Positions 1 to 9,990 of a stretch of DNA of 64,000 nt are shown here, piece after piece. Within the stretch, counting starts at the first letter, position 1; each line of letters starts with the position of its first letter. The stretch covers positions 28,063,493-28,127,492 of the forward strand of contig OX419759.1 of assembly GCA_948567375.1 (NCBI GenBank), written 5' to 3'. Both the position numbers and the translations under genes were made by a program. The notes below the pieces were generated by a model that saw only the letters and a program-made list of their open reading frames with translations, did not search any database and was not told where the DNA came from. This DNA is from Lunularia cruciata (taxonomy: Eukaryota > Streptophyta > Marchantiopsida > Lunulariales > Lunulariaceae).

Positions 1-94
1 GCCGTTCCCCTAGTATAGTTATCTCGGTTAGAGTTACATTAGTGGGTGGTGTTTAGTTGGTGTTGGCACTTGGTGGGGTACTTGCGGTTGCGAC

Positions 95-2260
95 TTGCGG
101 TTGCAGTTGGTGGTTCGGGTTTGCTGTTGCAGTTATGTGGTCACGACGGAGTTCTTTGGAGATTCCAGAGGAGTTAGCCCTACAGTACGTAGTGGGTTTA
201 CTCGGAGTGGTGCTCGGTATCAGCCTGTATCTCAGGTCCCAGTGAGGGAGGAGATTGACTCTGAGTTGGAGTTCGACACAAGAGCTGATTCAGTTGAGAG
301 TGCACTTGGTGTGTCCGCACCGTTGTTGTGGGACATGGACGAGATTTATGGGGCCTCCAAAGGCCCTAGGCGTTACTCTGGTACAATGGGTACCATTGAG
401 TTGGATGACTTCATCCAGGAGTTTGATAGTTGGTGTGATCTGCAACAGATGCAGAACCCGACTTTGTTCACACCTTTCATGGCATGGAAGGGGTTGTTTC
501 AGCACTTGGAGGGTCCACCAATGGATGATTACCATGAGTTCAGGAGAGCTCATTTGGAGGACATTGAGTTATGGAGACAGTATTGGTCTCCACACTATGT
601 CTCCATCACTTTAGGTTTGGTGGCCAGGAGTAGGTCAGCTGTACCTACGAGTTTTAGCTTGAGTAGTGTGGGTGGAGCTAGTGGAGGTGCACTAGTTGGA
701 GATAGTGCTACTACGAGTGGAGGTACCACTGCAGGAGGTGGTGTGGTACCGGGGTTTAACCCCATGGTTGAGTTCTTCCTATGTTTGAGGCAGAACTACC
801 AGGGAGTGCGGACTGACAAGCTGAGGAGCTTGCAGGAGTTCCAGCGGAAGGCTGGAGAGAGCCTACGCGAGGCATACACTCGCATGAGGCGGCTGATCAG
901 TTTCACTCAAGGAGTTACTGAGGCCCAGGCAGTCTAGTTTTGGTATGGGATACTGGACAGGGAGTTGCGACATAGAGTTCGTGATGCTACGTTGTTGCAG
1001 GCTACTTCGCCCACTTTGGTAGTAGTCTTTGGTTTGGCTGAGCGTATTGAGCTCAACATGGTGGAGGAGAGAGTGGTGACAGCTGGATTTGGTAGAGAGA
1101 CCTCATCCACGGTTGTGACTTCTTCTAGAGTGCAGCAGAGTGCACCACGCCCAGTTGGTTTTCGAGGACAAGGTGGACAGCCCAGATCCTATGGAGCGAG
1201 TGGAGGGCCTAGTGGAGTTAGACCCTTACCCTCATTTTTGGGTCAGCAGCAGCCAGTGAGTGGTGGTGTTGCTTGTTGGACTTGTGGTGGACCTCACCAT
1301 AGGAGAGAGTGTACTCAGGGCAGCGGACCTAATACCTCTGGTGCATCACAGCCAGCACAGAGGCAGTGTGAGCACTGCCATAGATTTGGTCATACTAGTG
1401 ACCGGTGTTTTGACATACACCCGGAGTTACGAAGTGGTAGGGCTGCTATGACAGGTAGTAGAGGAGCTCCAGTTCATGGAGGACGAGGTGGTAGAGGTGG
1501 TGGTAGAGGATCTACACCTAGTAGGGGTGCAATACCTGCCCTTACTTCTGACACAACTATGGCTACTCGGATTGAGCAGTTGGAGCAGAGATTGGCTAGT
1601 ATGGCTATTGCTCAGAGGAGATCAGATTCGGGTGCTGAGGCTTCCACCTCATATGCTGGTGATAGAGATGCTTTGGACTTCATGTGCGGAGCAGCACAGG
1701 TGGATGCATCTGTAGCAATGACTAGGAGTGCAGTACGTGCTCCAGAGCCTAGAGGAGCATTAGTGGAGTTGGACCCACAGAGAGGAGAGGTTGGGAGACA
1801 GGTCAGACTTCCCCAGTCTTTCACGCTATCTGAGGCATTGCAGACGACATCCATGGTTCCTAGACATCCCAATGCAGGTGTGGTAGGTGGTGATGGAGTA
1901 CTTGCTAGTCAGCCACCTGCTACTACATAGATTGAGTCTAGCATGATGTTAGGGGCGGCTCAGCTGATTATGCGGCATCCTTTATTTTCAGCCAGTGACA
2001 TGTTTACATTGGGTGTTGACCCAGCCCCAGTGTTCCAGTTGGCTGCCATGTTGTGTGAGAGTAGGGATGGTGCGGTTCCTACTACTAGAGCAGAGGTGGT
2101 TGGTAGTGGAGCTGACTTGGTTGAGGAGCATGGGATCCGTTCAGCGACCAGTGGTTTATGGCAGGCAGCAGCGGCTAGACTGGAGGAGTTGCCAGCTAGA
2201 CCGGCCTTTGAGAGAGCGTGGTTTACACCTGGTGTTGTCCTATTGGATAACCTTAGGGGG
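95..2260 (+). pseudogene. gag region with two zinc knuckles
   Basis: Capsid-like N-terminal part (about 95-1070) followed by a Gly/Arg/Ser-rich nucleocapsid. Two knuckles are visible: CX2CX3HX4C at 1274-1312 and canonical CX2CX4HX4C at 1367-1408, followed by an RG-rich stretch at about 1455-1520 typical of RNA binding. Interrupted by TAG at 935 and 1928. The segment after the second stop resembles the spacer ahead of the protease in other gypsy elements. In the family, gag packages element RNA into cytoplasmic particles. Confidence 0.82.
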
Positions 2261-2263
2261 ATC

Positions 2264-2700
2264 TTTCGTTTAGTGGGACCTTCAGGGAAGGTCTATACAC
2301 CACAGAGAGTCTTGTTAGACTCTGGTGCGCAGCCCCTTATGTTGGGGAAGGTTGCAGTTGTTGGTCTAGAGTTACGGAAGACCGATGTGGAGAGGTGTCC
2401 ATTTTAGATCCAGACATCTCTAGGTGGTGGTTCGACACAGTACATCACACGTGGAGACCTTATTGTCCAGGTTCAGCCTGGTCATCCGACTGATAGCTCG
2501 GTGGTGAGAGCTCAGGCTATTGCGACGATAACTGAGTCATATGATGTGCTAGTTGGGGGAGCAGTGTTATACCCTATGGGTTTCAGTATTGACTATTGGG
2601 AGGAGACAGCCTCTTATAGACCTGGTTGGCAGTCTGGTGAGGGACGGGTATGTCGCCTACCAGTACGCTTCAGTAGTGGCAGTCTTGGCTCACTACAGTC
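2264..2700 (+). pseudogene. retroviral-type aspartic protease domain
   Basis: The active-site motif D-S-G-A is at 2318-2329, preceded by hydrophobic residues (V-L-L-D-S-G-A-Q) as in gypsy proteases. A second conserved patch near 2548-2590 (D-V-L-V-G-G-A-V-L-Y) matches the C-terminal strand that usually reads D-x-I-L-G-x-x-W. A TAG at 2405 splits the domain; the second copy carries TAG at the same place. The protease would mature the polyprotein inside the particle. Confidence 0.75.
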
Positions 2701-3025
2701 TGGGACCATGGCAGCATCAGTTTTGGCTTTCAGCGGTGCAATTACTTGGCCTGGTGACTTGTTGGAGGGGAATGCCCATGCAGAGGATACTCCAGTACCA
2801 GAGGAGATCACTCGACTTTGGAGTACGAGTGGGATTGTTCCATCCACCTTGGATGTTCCATTGTGGAGTTCAGAGGAGGCATTGCAGCAGCATGCGGATC
2901 AGTTGGTGCAGCAGGCTTGGAGTGGAGCCTTCGTACCATCAGGGGATGAGTGTGAGGATGAGCCTCCAGAGGCGATTGCTTTGACACCTCTGGATACCAC
3001 ACTCATTGCTTGGTAGTACCCAGTA

Positions 3026-3970
3026 GAGGGGATATGCCTATTGGAGTTGTTTGGTAGGATCAGCACCGGACTAGCTGCGGTGTTACAGGCGGGTATCCGA
3101 GTACAGAGGTACTTGTATGTAGAGAGAGATGAGACTGCTAGGCAAGTCTCTCTACATCATGTGGCACACTTGGCCTATCGGTATCCGGAGTTATTACCGA
3201 TGTCAGCAGTCAGAGGTTACCAGAAGGCCTTACCAGGAGACATTTCCTTACTGGGGGCGCATGACCTAGAGAGACATGGGCCTATTCACTTGGTGATTTC
3301 TGGATGGCCATGTCAGGGACAAACACGTGCGGGCTGCGGTTTGGGTCTTCAAGATCCTCGTTCTGGTGTGTTTTGGGAGATGTTACGGATATTACGACAT
3401 CTCTAGGTTCATCAGTCTGTTTCTCCAGCTTACCTTTTGGAGAACGTTCCTTTGATGGGTGATTCTCGCACTAGAGTGATGGCGAGTACACATCAGGTCC
3501 ATTCTTGGATGGGACCTGCTGTATTGTTAGATGCAGCCAGAGTGGGATCACGGGCTCATCGTCTTCGTCTTTGGTGGACGAACCTTTTACCCAGAGAGGT
3601 TCTACAGCGTAGTTATGATGGGATTCAGCGACTAGACCACATTCTTGTTGATGATATCTTGGATGCTGGACGTCAGTCTCAGACAGTGGTAGTGGCTGAT
3701 AGGTCACCTATGGCAGTGGTGAACCTAGTTGGACAGCCTAGAGCTGCATTTCCCACACTCATGAGTTTCCCAGGCTCTCATGCTTTTCGAGAGGGAGGAC
3801 CTGGACTTGTTTGGGACTCACAGTTATAGCAGTTGGTGGAGCCCAATGCTGATGAGAGAGAGCGGGCAATGGGTTTTCGCACCGGTATTACCGCTGTTCC
3901 AGCAGTGTCAGAGGCATCCAGGCGTCATGTGTTAGGTCAGGCTATGGACCTGAACTGTTTGACTTGGATT
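3026..3970 (+). pseudogene. C5-cytosine DNA methyltransferase domain inside the retrotransposon polyprotein
   Basis: All hallmark C5-MTase motifs occur in order. Motif I (AdoMet binding, E-L-F-G-R-I-S-T-G) is at 3041-3067. Motif II-like (Y-L-Y-V-E-R-D-E) is near 3110-3133. Motif IV has the catalytic Pro-Cys-Gln, with Cys at 3311-3313. Motif VI Glu-Asn-Val is at 3440-3448 and motif VIII (R-x-H-R-x-R) at 3551-3568. About 95 residues of target-recognition region follow, then motif IX (E-R-x-x-A-M-G-F) at 3854-3877 and motif X (L-G-Q-A-M-D-L-N) at 3932-3955. At about 310 residues it is a complete catalytic domain. TAGs at 3014 (just before), 3404 and 3827, plus Gly-to-Arg in motif I, make this copy inactive. 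Expected product is 5-methylcytosine, with the exocyclic pathway acting on nuclear or particle DNA; the target sequence is unknown. It lies between protease and RT, so it is part of the element and not a host gene. Confidence 0.93.
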
Positions 3971-4423
3971 GTGAGCCTTGGTTTGGCAGAGCAGCGTAGG
4001 ATGCGCTTGATAGGCATCACCACTCGGACACTTGTGAGCCCTGTGCCTATCGAGACGATTCAGGCACATGCTGGGGGCGATGGACCGAGTGGACATGGTA
4101 TTCTTGGGACACATCCAGTAGCTACTAGGGAGAGTGGTCTACTTGGAGTCCATCCAGGTGAGCGTGGGCTACTTGGATTACACCCTTGGTCCACATGGGA
4201 TGCAGCCAGAGGACGTATGGAGCTTGCAGCCAGAGTGGAGGGAGTTTTTCACACAGAGGTTGGGACCTCTAGTGGTCGGGAGCATGACACCATTGCTCCC
4301 AAGGGCCCAGTGTAGCAGCCAGTCAGTACGTCTTCCACTCCTACTACAGTTATAGAGGATACTTGGGAGCCAGATCTTGGACCCAAGCTTACTGGAGAGG
4401 AAAGACGGAGGGTTCGGAGGTTC

Positions 4424-5815
4424 TTGAGGAGTCACACGAGTTGTTTTGCCTTCAGTATGAAGGATTTGGGTGCTCTGAAGGGACCTGGTATATGGATTGA
4501 GCTGACTAGCGACACACCTGTTTTCCGATGTCCTTATCGATATAGTGAGATGGAGAGGACATTGATTCAGAGCCGGAGTAGTGACCTTTTTGAGGCTGGT
4601 TTGGTGGAGATTTCACATGGAGAGTATGCATCAGCGACAGTGATGCCAGCCAAGAAGGATATGCATGGCAACTATACAGATAGGCGGATGTGTGGAGATT
4701 ACCGTCCTATCAACCGACAGACCAGGGCTGATCGGTATGCCATGCCTACACCGGAGGAGATTTTTGATGCGATTGGGCATGCAAAGGTCTTCAGTACTTT
4801 GGATCTTCGAGCGGGATATCATCAGTTGCCGATCAGGGAGGAGGATAAGTCCAAGACAACATTTTGGGCTATTGATCCTCACGGCAAGGATGTGTTATAT
4901 CAGTGGAGGTTCTTACCATTTGGGTTAAAGAACGCTCCTGCTGAGTTCCAGAGGGTCATGGATGGGATCCTAGATGGACTGGATTTTTCTCGGTGCTATA
5001 TTGATGACATTTTGGTGTATAGCACTACTGTGGAGGAGCATGAGCGACAGTTGTTGGAGGTGTTTGAGAGGTTGAGATCTCATGGACTCAAACTACATCC
5101 TGGGAAGTGTAGGTTCTTCCATGAGCAGGTTGAGTATTTGGGTCACACTATCTACCCCTGAGGACTTGGTGTTCAGCAGACCAAGGTGGAGGCTATTGCA
5201 CGTATTCCTTGGCCTATGGATGTGAGCAGAGTGCAAGCATTCCTTGGGTTGGCAAACTTCTATCGCCGCTATGTTAGAGGATTTAGTGCCATTGCCAAGG
5301 CCTTGACAAAGCTGACCAAGCTTACACAGGAGTGGTGCTGGGGAGATGAGCAGGAGAGAGCTTTTGTAGAGCTCAAGGAGAGGTTGACATCTGCTCCTAT
5401 TTTGAGGAGACCAATCAGGGGACGACCATTTCAGGTTCACACTGATTGGAGTATGTTGGGGCTTGGAGCGGTGCTCACCCAGCATGATGATGAGGAGAAG
5501 GAGTTTGTGGTGGCCTATGCTAGTCGCTCCAACAATTCAGCGGAGGCGAAGTATAGTTCATATGAGGGAGAGTGCTTGGCAGCAGTTTGGGCAGTAGCAC
5601 ATTTCCGATGTTACCTATTTGGTAACCCCTTCACTCTCATCACTGATCATCAGCCGCTGAAGTGGTTGATGGAGTCCGACAAGCTTTCAGGGAAGCTTGC
5701 ACGATGGGCTCTGATTTTACAGGAGTATGATTTCACGGTTGTTCACAGACCTGGAGTGGTGAACCGTGATGCAGATGGGTTGAGTAGAAACCCATGTCCC
5801 AGCCAGCAGGATCAG
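4424..5815 (+). pseudogene. Reverse transcriptase and RNase H (Ty3/gypsy type)
   Basis: The RT palm carries the F/Y-x-D-D box as Y-I-D-D at 4997-5008, with the upstream conserved stretch around L-D-L-R-A-G-Y-H-Q and F-G-L-K-N-A-P. A single TGA at 5159 interrupts the frame after the palm, before the conserved F-L-G-L-A-N-F-Y-R-R-Y thumb motif. RNase H follows with its first Asp at 5444 (T-D-W-S), the Glu in Y-E-G-E-C-L-A, and T-D-H-Q-P-L. Apart from the stop, the catalytic residues look intact, so loss of function is recent. Confidence 0.93.
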
Positions 5816-6149
5816 ACCGGAGCACGTTGGCATGGTGAGACAGATGAGGAGATGGTGCCAGGTTGGCATGCATCGGCCTTTTTGTGTATATTTGCAGAGA
5901 CTTTGGTGGTATCTCTCTCAGCGCATACAGGAGGAGTTATTGAGGTCACAGATCCAGAGAGTGAAGATATTGGTACAGTTCAGCGAGACATTCATGATGA
6001 TGTCTTAGTGATGGACTATCTTCGCACTGGTGTTGTGGGTGGCACAGTTGGGGCCAAGGAGAGAGACCGTGTTCTTCAGCGAGCCAGACGGTTCAGATTG
6101 GAGTGTAGACACCTTTTGCGTGTATGGGAGGATGGTAGAGTGCGAGTAG

Positions 6150-7230
6150 TACCACTTCCATCACAGAGACCACAATTGGTCCGTCATGCTCATGAGGAGC
6201 TAGGACATTTTGGAGTAAAGCGTACATATAGCTTACTCCAGAGTCATTATTGGTGGCGCGGTATGCAGACCGAGGTACAGCAGTTTGTTGCCAGATGTGT
6301 GGTTTGTGACCGAGTTAGAGCATCATTCAATGCTCCTACGCCACAGTTACACCCATTACCTATCATGGGATTGGGTTACCGTTGGAGTTTGGACTTTGCC
6401 GGACCTTTACCGCTGACTGTGAGACATCATCGGTATGTTTTGGTGATGGTGGAGCACTTCTCCAAGTGGATTGAGTTGGTGGCACTTCCTGACAAGTCTA
6501 GTGAAGGGACAGCTTACTCGTTCTTGGATCGAGTTCTTAGTCATTTTGGTGCACCAGCTGAGGTTTTGACTGATCAGGGTACAAAGTTCTTGGGAGAGTT
6601 TCAGGTCTTGTGTGACAAGGCTTTGATTGATCATCGTACTACATCCCGAGATCACCCTGAGGCAGATGGCTTAGCAGAGAGAGTGGTTCAGACGGTGAAG
6701 AGAGGATTGCGAAAGTATGGTTTGCAGAGAGGCCACTTGGGAGATTGGGATCTCCAGTTACCTTGGTTGGCCATGGGCTATCGGTTCAGCCGGCAAGCCT
6801 CCTTAGCATCCTTCTCTCCATACTTCCTACTCTATGGACGAGATCCAGATTTACCTGCAGCCATTCGTCGAGATGCTACTATAGTTTTGGACTTGGATGA
6901 CCCCGATGTATGGATGAGCGCATGTTCTCAGCGGGCAGAGATCTTTCGGAGAGTGATGCCGATGGCCTTTGAGAACTTGGCGATTGCTCAGCATAGAGAT
7001 ACTTTACGCTATGCTACCATTCGAGGAGGAGGTTATAGACCCTCGATCCGTCGATTTCATCCAGGTGACTATGTATATCTACAGCAGACAGCACTGACGA
7101 CACTTGATGTTTCTACAGGCCGCACTATCTTGAGAGTGCGTGAGGTTTTGCCATCTGGAGTCCTTGTGTTAGAAGGACGTGATGGTGTTGTTTGGAAGGA
7201 TCATGTGCGCAATTGTGCGCCATGCCACCT
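6150..7230 (+). pseudogene. Integrase (HHCC zinc finger, D,D(~35)E core, C-terminal domain)
   Basis: The HHCC finger lies at about 6185-6310. Catalytic residues are Asp at 6392, Asp at 6572 and Glu at 6677; the second and third are 35 positions apart, as in retroviral integrases. The C-terminal part around 7030-7220 (F-H-P-G-D-Y-V-Y-L, then V-R-E-V-L-P-S-G) resembles the GPY/F-like module. No stop interrupts the frame from 5162 to 7426. Integrase inserts the cDNA into the host chromosome; its C-terminal tail often selects the target site. Confidence 0.92.
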
Positions 7231-7288
7231 TCCAAACATTGATGGTACTATGGACCCAAGCTTGGCACTTGTACGTGCAGGCTTGAGG

Positions 7289-7423
7289 TGTATGTTATGT
7301 GGCTCTTCTAGTGGAGCTGCTACTATGTTAGTGTGTGATAGTTGTTCGAGAGGATGGCATATGGCATGTATGACTCCTCCCCTCATGATGGTTCCTCAGG
7401 GACAGTGGTTATGTCCTAGATGT
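7289..7423 (+). pseudogene. C-terminal PHD finger of the integrase/polyprotein
   Basis: The last 45 residues form a clear C4HC3 PHD finger: C-M-L-C, then C-D-S-C, then W-H-M-A-C, then W-L-C-P-R-C, with the Trp two positions before the last cysteine pair that typifies the family. PHD fingers bind histone H3 tails. By analogy with the chromodomains of chromoviruses, it may direct integration to a marked chromatin state; this is inference. It ends right at the stop codon at 7427-7429, so it is the true C-terminus. All eight zinc ligands are present. Confidence 0.9.
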
Positions 7424-7429
7424 ACTTGA

Positions 7430-7598
7430 CCTATAGCTAGTTCATTCTTTATATGGTATAGATTGCAGACAGGCGACTAACGATGGGGCTCCATAGCACC
7501 CGGCCTCCTGATCTTTGCCCATTAGAGGGTATACCATATACTTAGAGTAGATGGCTATCTGGAGTTAGAGGGACCTAACCGCCAGCTAGGGGGGCGAT
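7430..7598 (+). promoter_or_regulatory. 3' untranslated leader to the LTR, with inverted repeat and polypurine tract
   Basis: Non-coding stretch between the polyprotein stop and the LTR. It contains a perfect 10-bp inverted repeat (7451-7460 with 7530-7539) around a 69-bp loop, and ends in a purine-rich run (7588-7598, six consecutive G) immediately before the T-G of the LTR, as expected for the plus-strand primer. Confidence 0.6.
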
Positions 7599-8139
7599 TG
7601 TGGCACTTTAGAGTCTATGTATGACTTATGTGTGAGTTGTGCTTTTATAGTGTATGATGTTGTGTAGCGATGTATATATGCACGATAGCTGTCACGCCAT
7701 TTGTAGTTCCGCATCTAGATGCTTGGACACTAGAGTTCCAGTGATGGTAGTTAGAGTTATTCTAGCAGTTTCTCAAGGACTACTTTCCGATGGTTGGATT
7801 TCATGTTCGGGGTACTGACTTCACGGTGGGGCCCACCGTCACTTTGCACCATTTGTACCATCGAGTGTGCCATCAGCGGGACCGTTAGGGTTTCAGGGCT
7901 AGCTCGAGTCCAAGGGGTATAGTTTTGAAGTGAGCTCCAGAGAGCTCACTTCTCTGATGTTGAGCCTTCGAGTTCCTGGCTATGGTGGACAGAGGCCGGC
8001 GAGCGTCACCTGGATTCTCTATGCTTGAGTGGGTGTGGCTTGACTGTAATCAGTGTCCAGTTGTTGGCAGTTTATAGAGTGACAGATCAAGTACTGATCT
8101 GAGTTGAGTTGAGTTGAAAGTGTTAAGCAATCTGATTAT
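7599..8139 (+). repeat. 3' LTR of the methyltransferase gypsy element (right end uncertain)
   Basis: Starts with TGTGGCAC directly after the polypurine tract. The end is uncertain because the 5' LTR is outside the window. I place it at 8139 because a second copy of the LTR's first ~100 bp begins at 8140. No clear C-A terminus is seen there, so the true LTR may end a little earlier, for example near 8129. Confidence 0.55.
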
Positions 8140-8250
8140 TGTGGCACTTTAGAGTCTATGTATGACTTATGTGTGAGTTGTGCTTTTATAGTGTATGATG
8201 TTGACAGCGATGTATGTTGTGTAGCGATGTATATACGCACGACATGGCAG
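8140..8250 (+). repeat. Second partial copy of the LTR start
   Basis: The first ~64 bases match 7599-7662 almost perfectly. After a 14-bp insertion the match continues (TGTAGCGATGTATATA) and fades near 8245. It is either a truncated adjacent LTR of the same family or the product of a tandem LTR rearrangement. It abuts older gypsy remains. Confidence 0.6.
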
Positions 8251-8360
8251 CTCTCACACGATTGGACAAATTCTTGAACATTGGACAAATTCTTGAACAT
8301 CTTGTGTCATGTTGGGCCACCACCATTGATGTTGGAGGGTACCCAAGGTCTTGTTCACAT

Positions 8361-9990
8361 CTATGTGACCAGCGATGGGTAAATCATGGGCTTCTTGAAG
8401 GCGCACAAGTCAAAGATCACCTTTAGCTGGAACATAGATCCGGTCCTTATGGAATAAAAGGTCCTCCTTGATGGAGAAGGTGTTGTACTCCTTATTGCAT
8501 GTTTTAAGGCAACCATGTACCATTTGGAAGAAGAGATCTTGGTGTAGAGCTGACTGAAACTTGTTTTGGATCTTAGAGTCAACTGACACCGTTGAAATTG
8601 CTATTGTGATGAGAGGTAGAGACTTCAAATCAGGTCGTCGTGATAAAGCATCAAGGTTGACATGGAACCAACCTGGTTTGTACTCAAGTTTAATGTCAGA
8701 AAATTGGAGTTGTTCCTCCCATCAATGATGTCAACTCTTCATGTGTTCCAAGTGTAAGGTCTGCAACAATGGTTTGTGATCAATTTGCATGATCACTGGT
8801 TTTCCCAAGAGGTAATATCTCCATACCTTGGTGGCGTATACCATTGCAAGTTGTTCTCGGTCTCATGTAGAGTAGTTTTGTTCAGCTGTATTGAGTTGGC
8901 GAGATACAAAGGCAATGGGATGGAGTACATCTAGGAATTCTTGTTGCAACAAGGCTCTAATTAAGTTAGAAGCATCAAAATCAACCACAAAGGGTAATTG
9001 AGGATCATATGGTTGAAGAATGGGTCTTGAAGACACCATATAACTTCTGGAATTTTTCTTCATGCTTGGTGGTCCACTAGAAGCTTGAGTTCTTTCCCAA
9101 GAGGTCAATCAATGGTGCAGCGACATGAGCATAATAATGGATAAATTGTCGGTAAAAATTGGCCAATCCATTGAATGCTTGTACTTTTGTAGCATCCTTT
9201 GGGGTAGGCCAATTAGTAATGGCCTTGATTTTCTCTTCCTCTATCTTAATCCCCTATGATGAGATCTTATGACCCAAGAAGGTAACCTCCTTCTGCCAAA
9301 AGGCACACTTCAACTTCTTGCAGTAAAATTTCCATGGTCGTAGTCGTCTTAGGACTTCTCGCACATGATTCATGTGTTTTGCCTCTATCTTGCTATAGAT
9401 TTAGATATCATCCAAGAACACCACCAAGGACCAATCCAATAGTCCATCCAACACCCAATGCATCTGATCCATGAAGACTGCTAGAGCATTAGTGAGTCCG
9501 AAAGGTAGAACTCTCTACTCAAAATGCCCATACCTTGTGCAAAAGGTAGTCTTTTGCACATCCTCTCTATCAATAGGAATTTGCCAATAGTTGCTGCAAA
9601 GATCCAACTTGGAAAAGTAGCGTGCTCCACTTAGTTGATCAAACAAGTCATTGATCCAAGGTAAGAGATATGCATTCTTCACGGTTTGCTTATTGATCCC
9701 ACAATAATCAATACAAAAACAAAGTCCTCCATCCTTCTTTGGAACAAATAGTACCGGTGCTCCCCATGGAGAGGTATTATGTTGTATGAAGTACTTCTCC
9801 AACAACTCTATAAGTGTTATTCACAACTCCTCCAACTCCTTTGGTGAGAGCCAATAGATTGGTCTACTCACTAGAGTACTCCCTGGCAATAACTTGATCT
9901 TGAAGGGCATACCTTGATCGGAGTATAATCCCTTTGGCTACATCACGCAATAAGAGGCTAATTCACATAATTTCAAAACATCATCATGCA
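8361..9990 (-). mobile_element. Decayed Ty3/gypsy RT-RNase H-integrase-start fragment, minus strand
   Basis: Read on the minus strand from 9990 downward: RT (9515-9805, with P-W-G-A-P-V-L-F-V and I-D-Y motifs), the F-L-D-D box at 9408-9419, RNase H (8863-9108 and onward to about 8650) and the linker into the integrase finger (8410-8480). Several frameshifts and stops make it non-functional. The family differs from the methyltransferase element, being closer to ordinary plant gypsy. The 5' half (gag, protease) is missing at 9990, where an oppositely oriented gag begins. Confidence 0.85.

Larger units (their letters stand above)
95..7429 (+). pseudogene. gag-PR-DNMT-RT-RH-INT-PHD polyprotein with eight in-frame stops
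   Basis: All domains lie in one frame with no frameshift over 7.3 kb (about 2,440 codons). The frame is open from position 32; the first in-frame ATG is at 335, and the true start is unclear. Internal stops are TAG at 935, 1928, 2405, 3014, 3404, 3827 and 4313, and TGA at 5159. At 1928 and 3014 the second copy in this window has CAA and CAG, so those stops derive from glutamine codons. The TGA fits a CGA arginine codon. The pattern is C-to-T transition in CAG (CHG) and CGA (CG) context, which in plants points to methylation followed by deamination. The conserved frame suggests the element was intact until fairly recently. Confidence 0.88.
1..8139 (+). mobile_element. Ty3/gypsy retrotransposon encoding a DNA methyltransferase and a PHD finger
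   Basis: A near full-length Ty3/gypsy element whose 5' LTR and primer site lie left of the window. One reading frame gives, in order, gag with two CCHC knuckles, an aspartic protease, a C5-cytosine DNA methyltransferase, RT with YIDD, RNase H, integrase with HHCC and D,D,E residues, and a PHD zinc finger. The domain order (integrase after RT-RNase H) is that of Ty3/gypsy. A polypurine tract at 7588-7598 precedes an LTR start at 7599. Gypsy elements usually have nothing between protease and RT, and chromoviruses carry a chromodomain rather than a PHD at the C-terminus, so both extra modules are unusual. The copy is inactive because of eight in-frame stops. Confidence 0.93.

Noticed and set aside
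57-245. Short separate reading frame at the left edge
   Set aside because: It overlaps the gag frame in another phase and has no recognisable feature.
3026-3970. Host DNA methyltransferase gene with a retroelement inserted next to it
   Set aside because: The domain is in the same frame as gag-protease and RT, and a second gypsy copy carries it at the same place, so it belongs to the element.
935-5161. Reassigned TAG codon or organelle-style RNA editing restoring the frame
   Set aside because: Not ruled out, but nuclear plant genes use the standard code, the kinesin and SET genes have no internal TAG, and C-to-T decay explains the pattern more simply.
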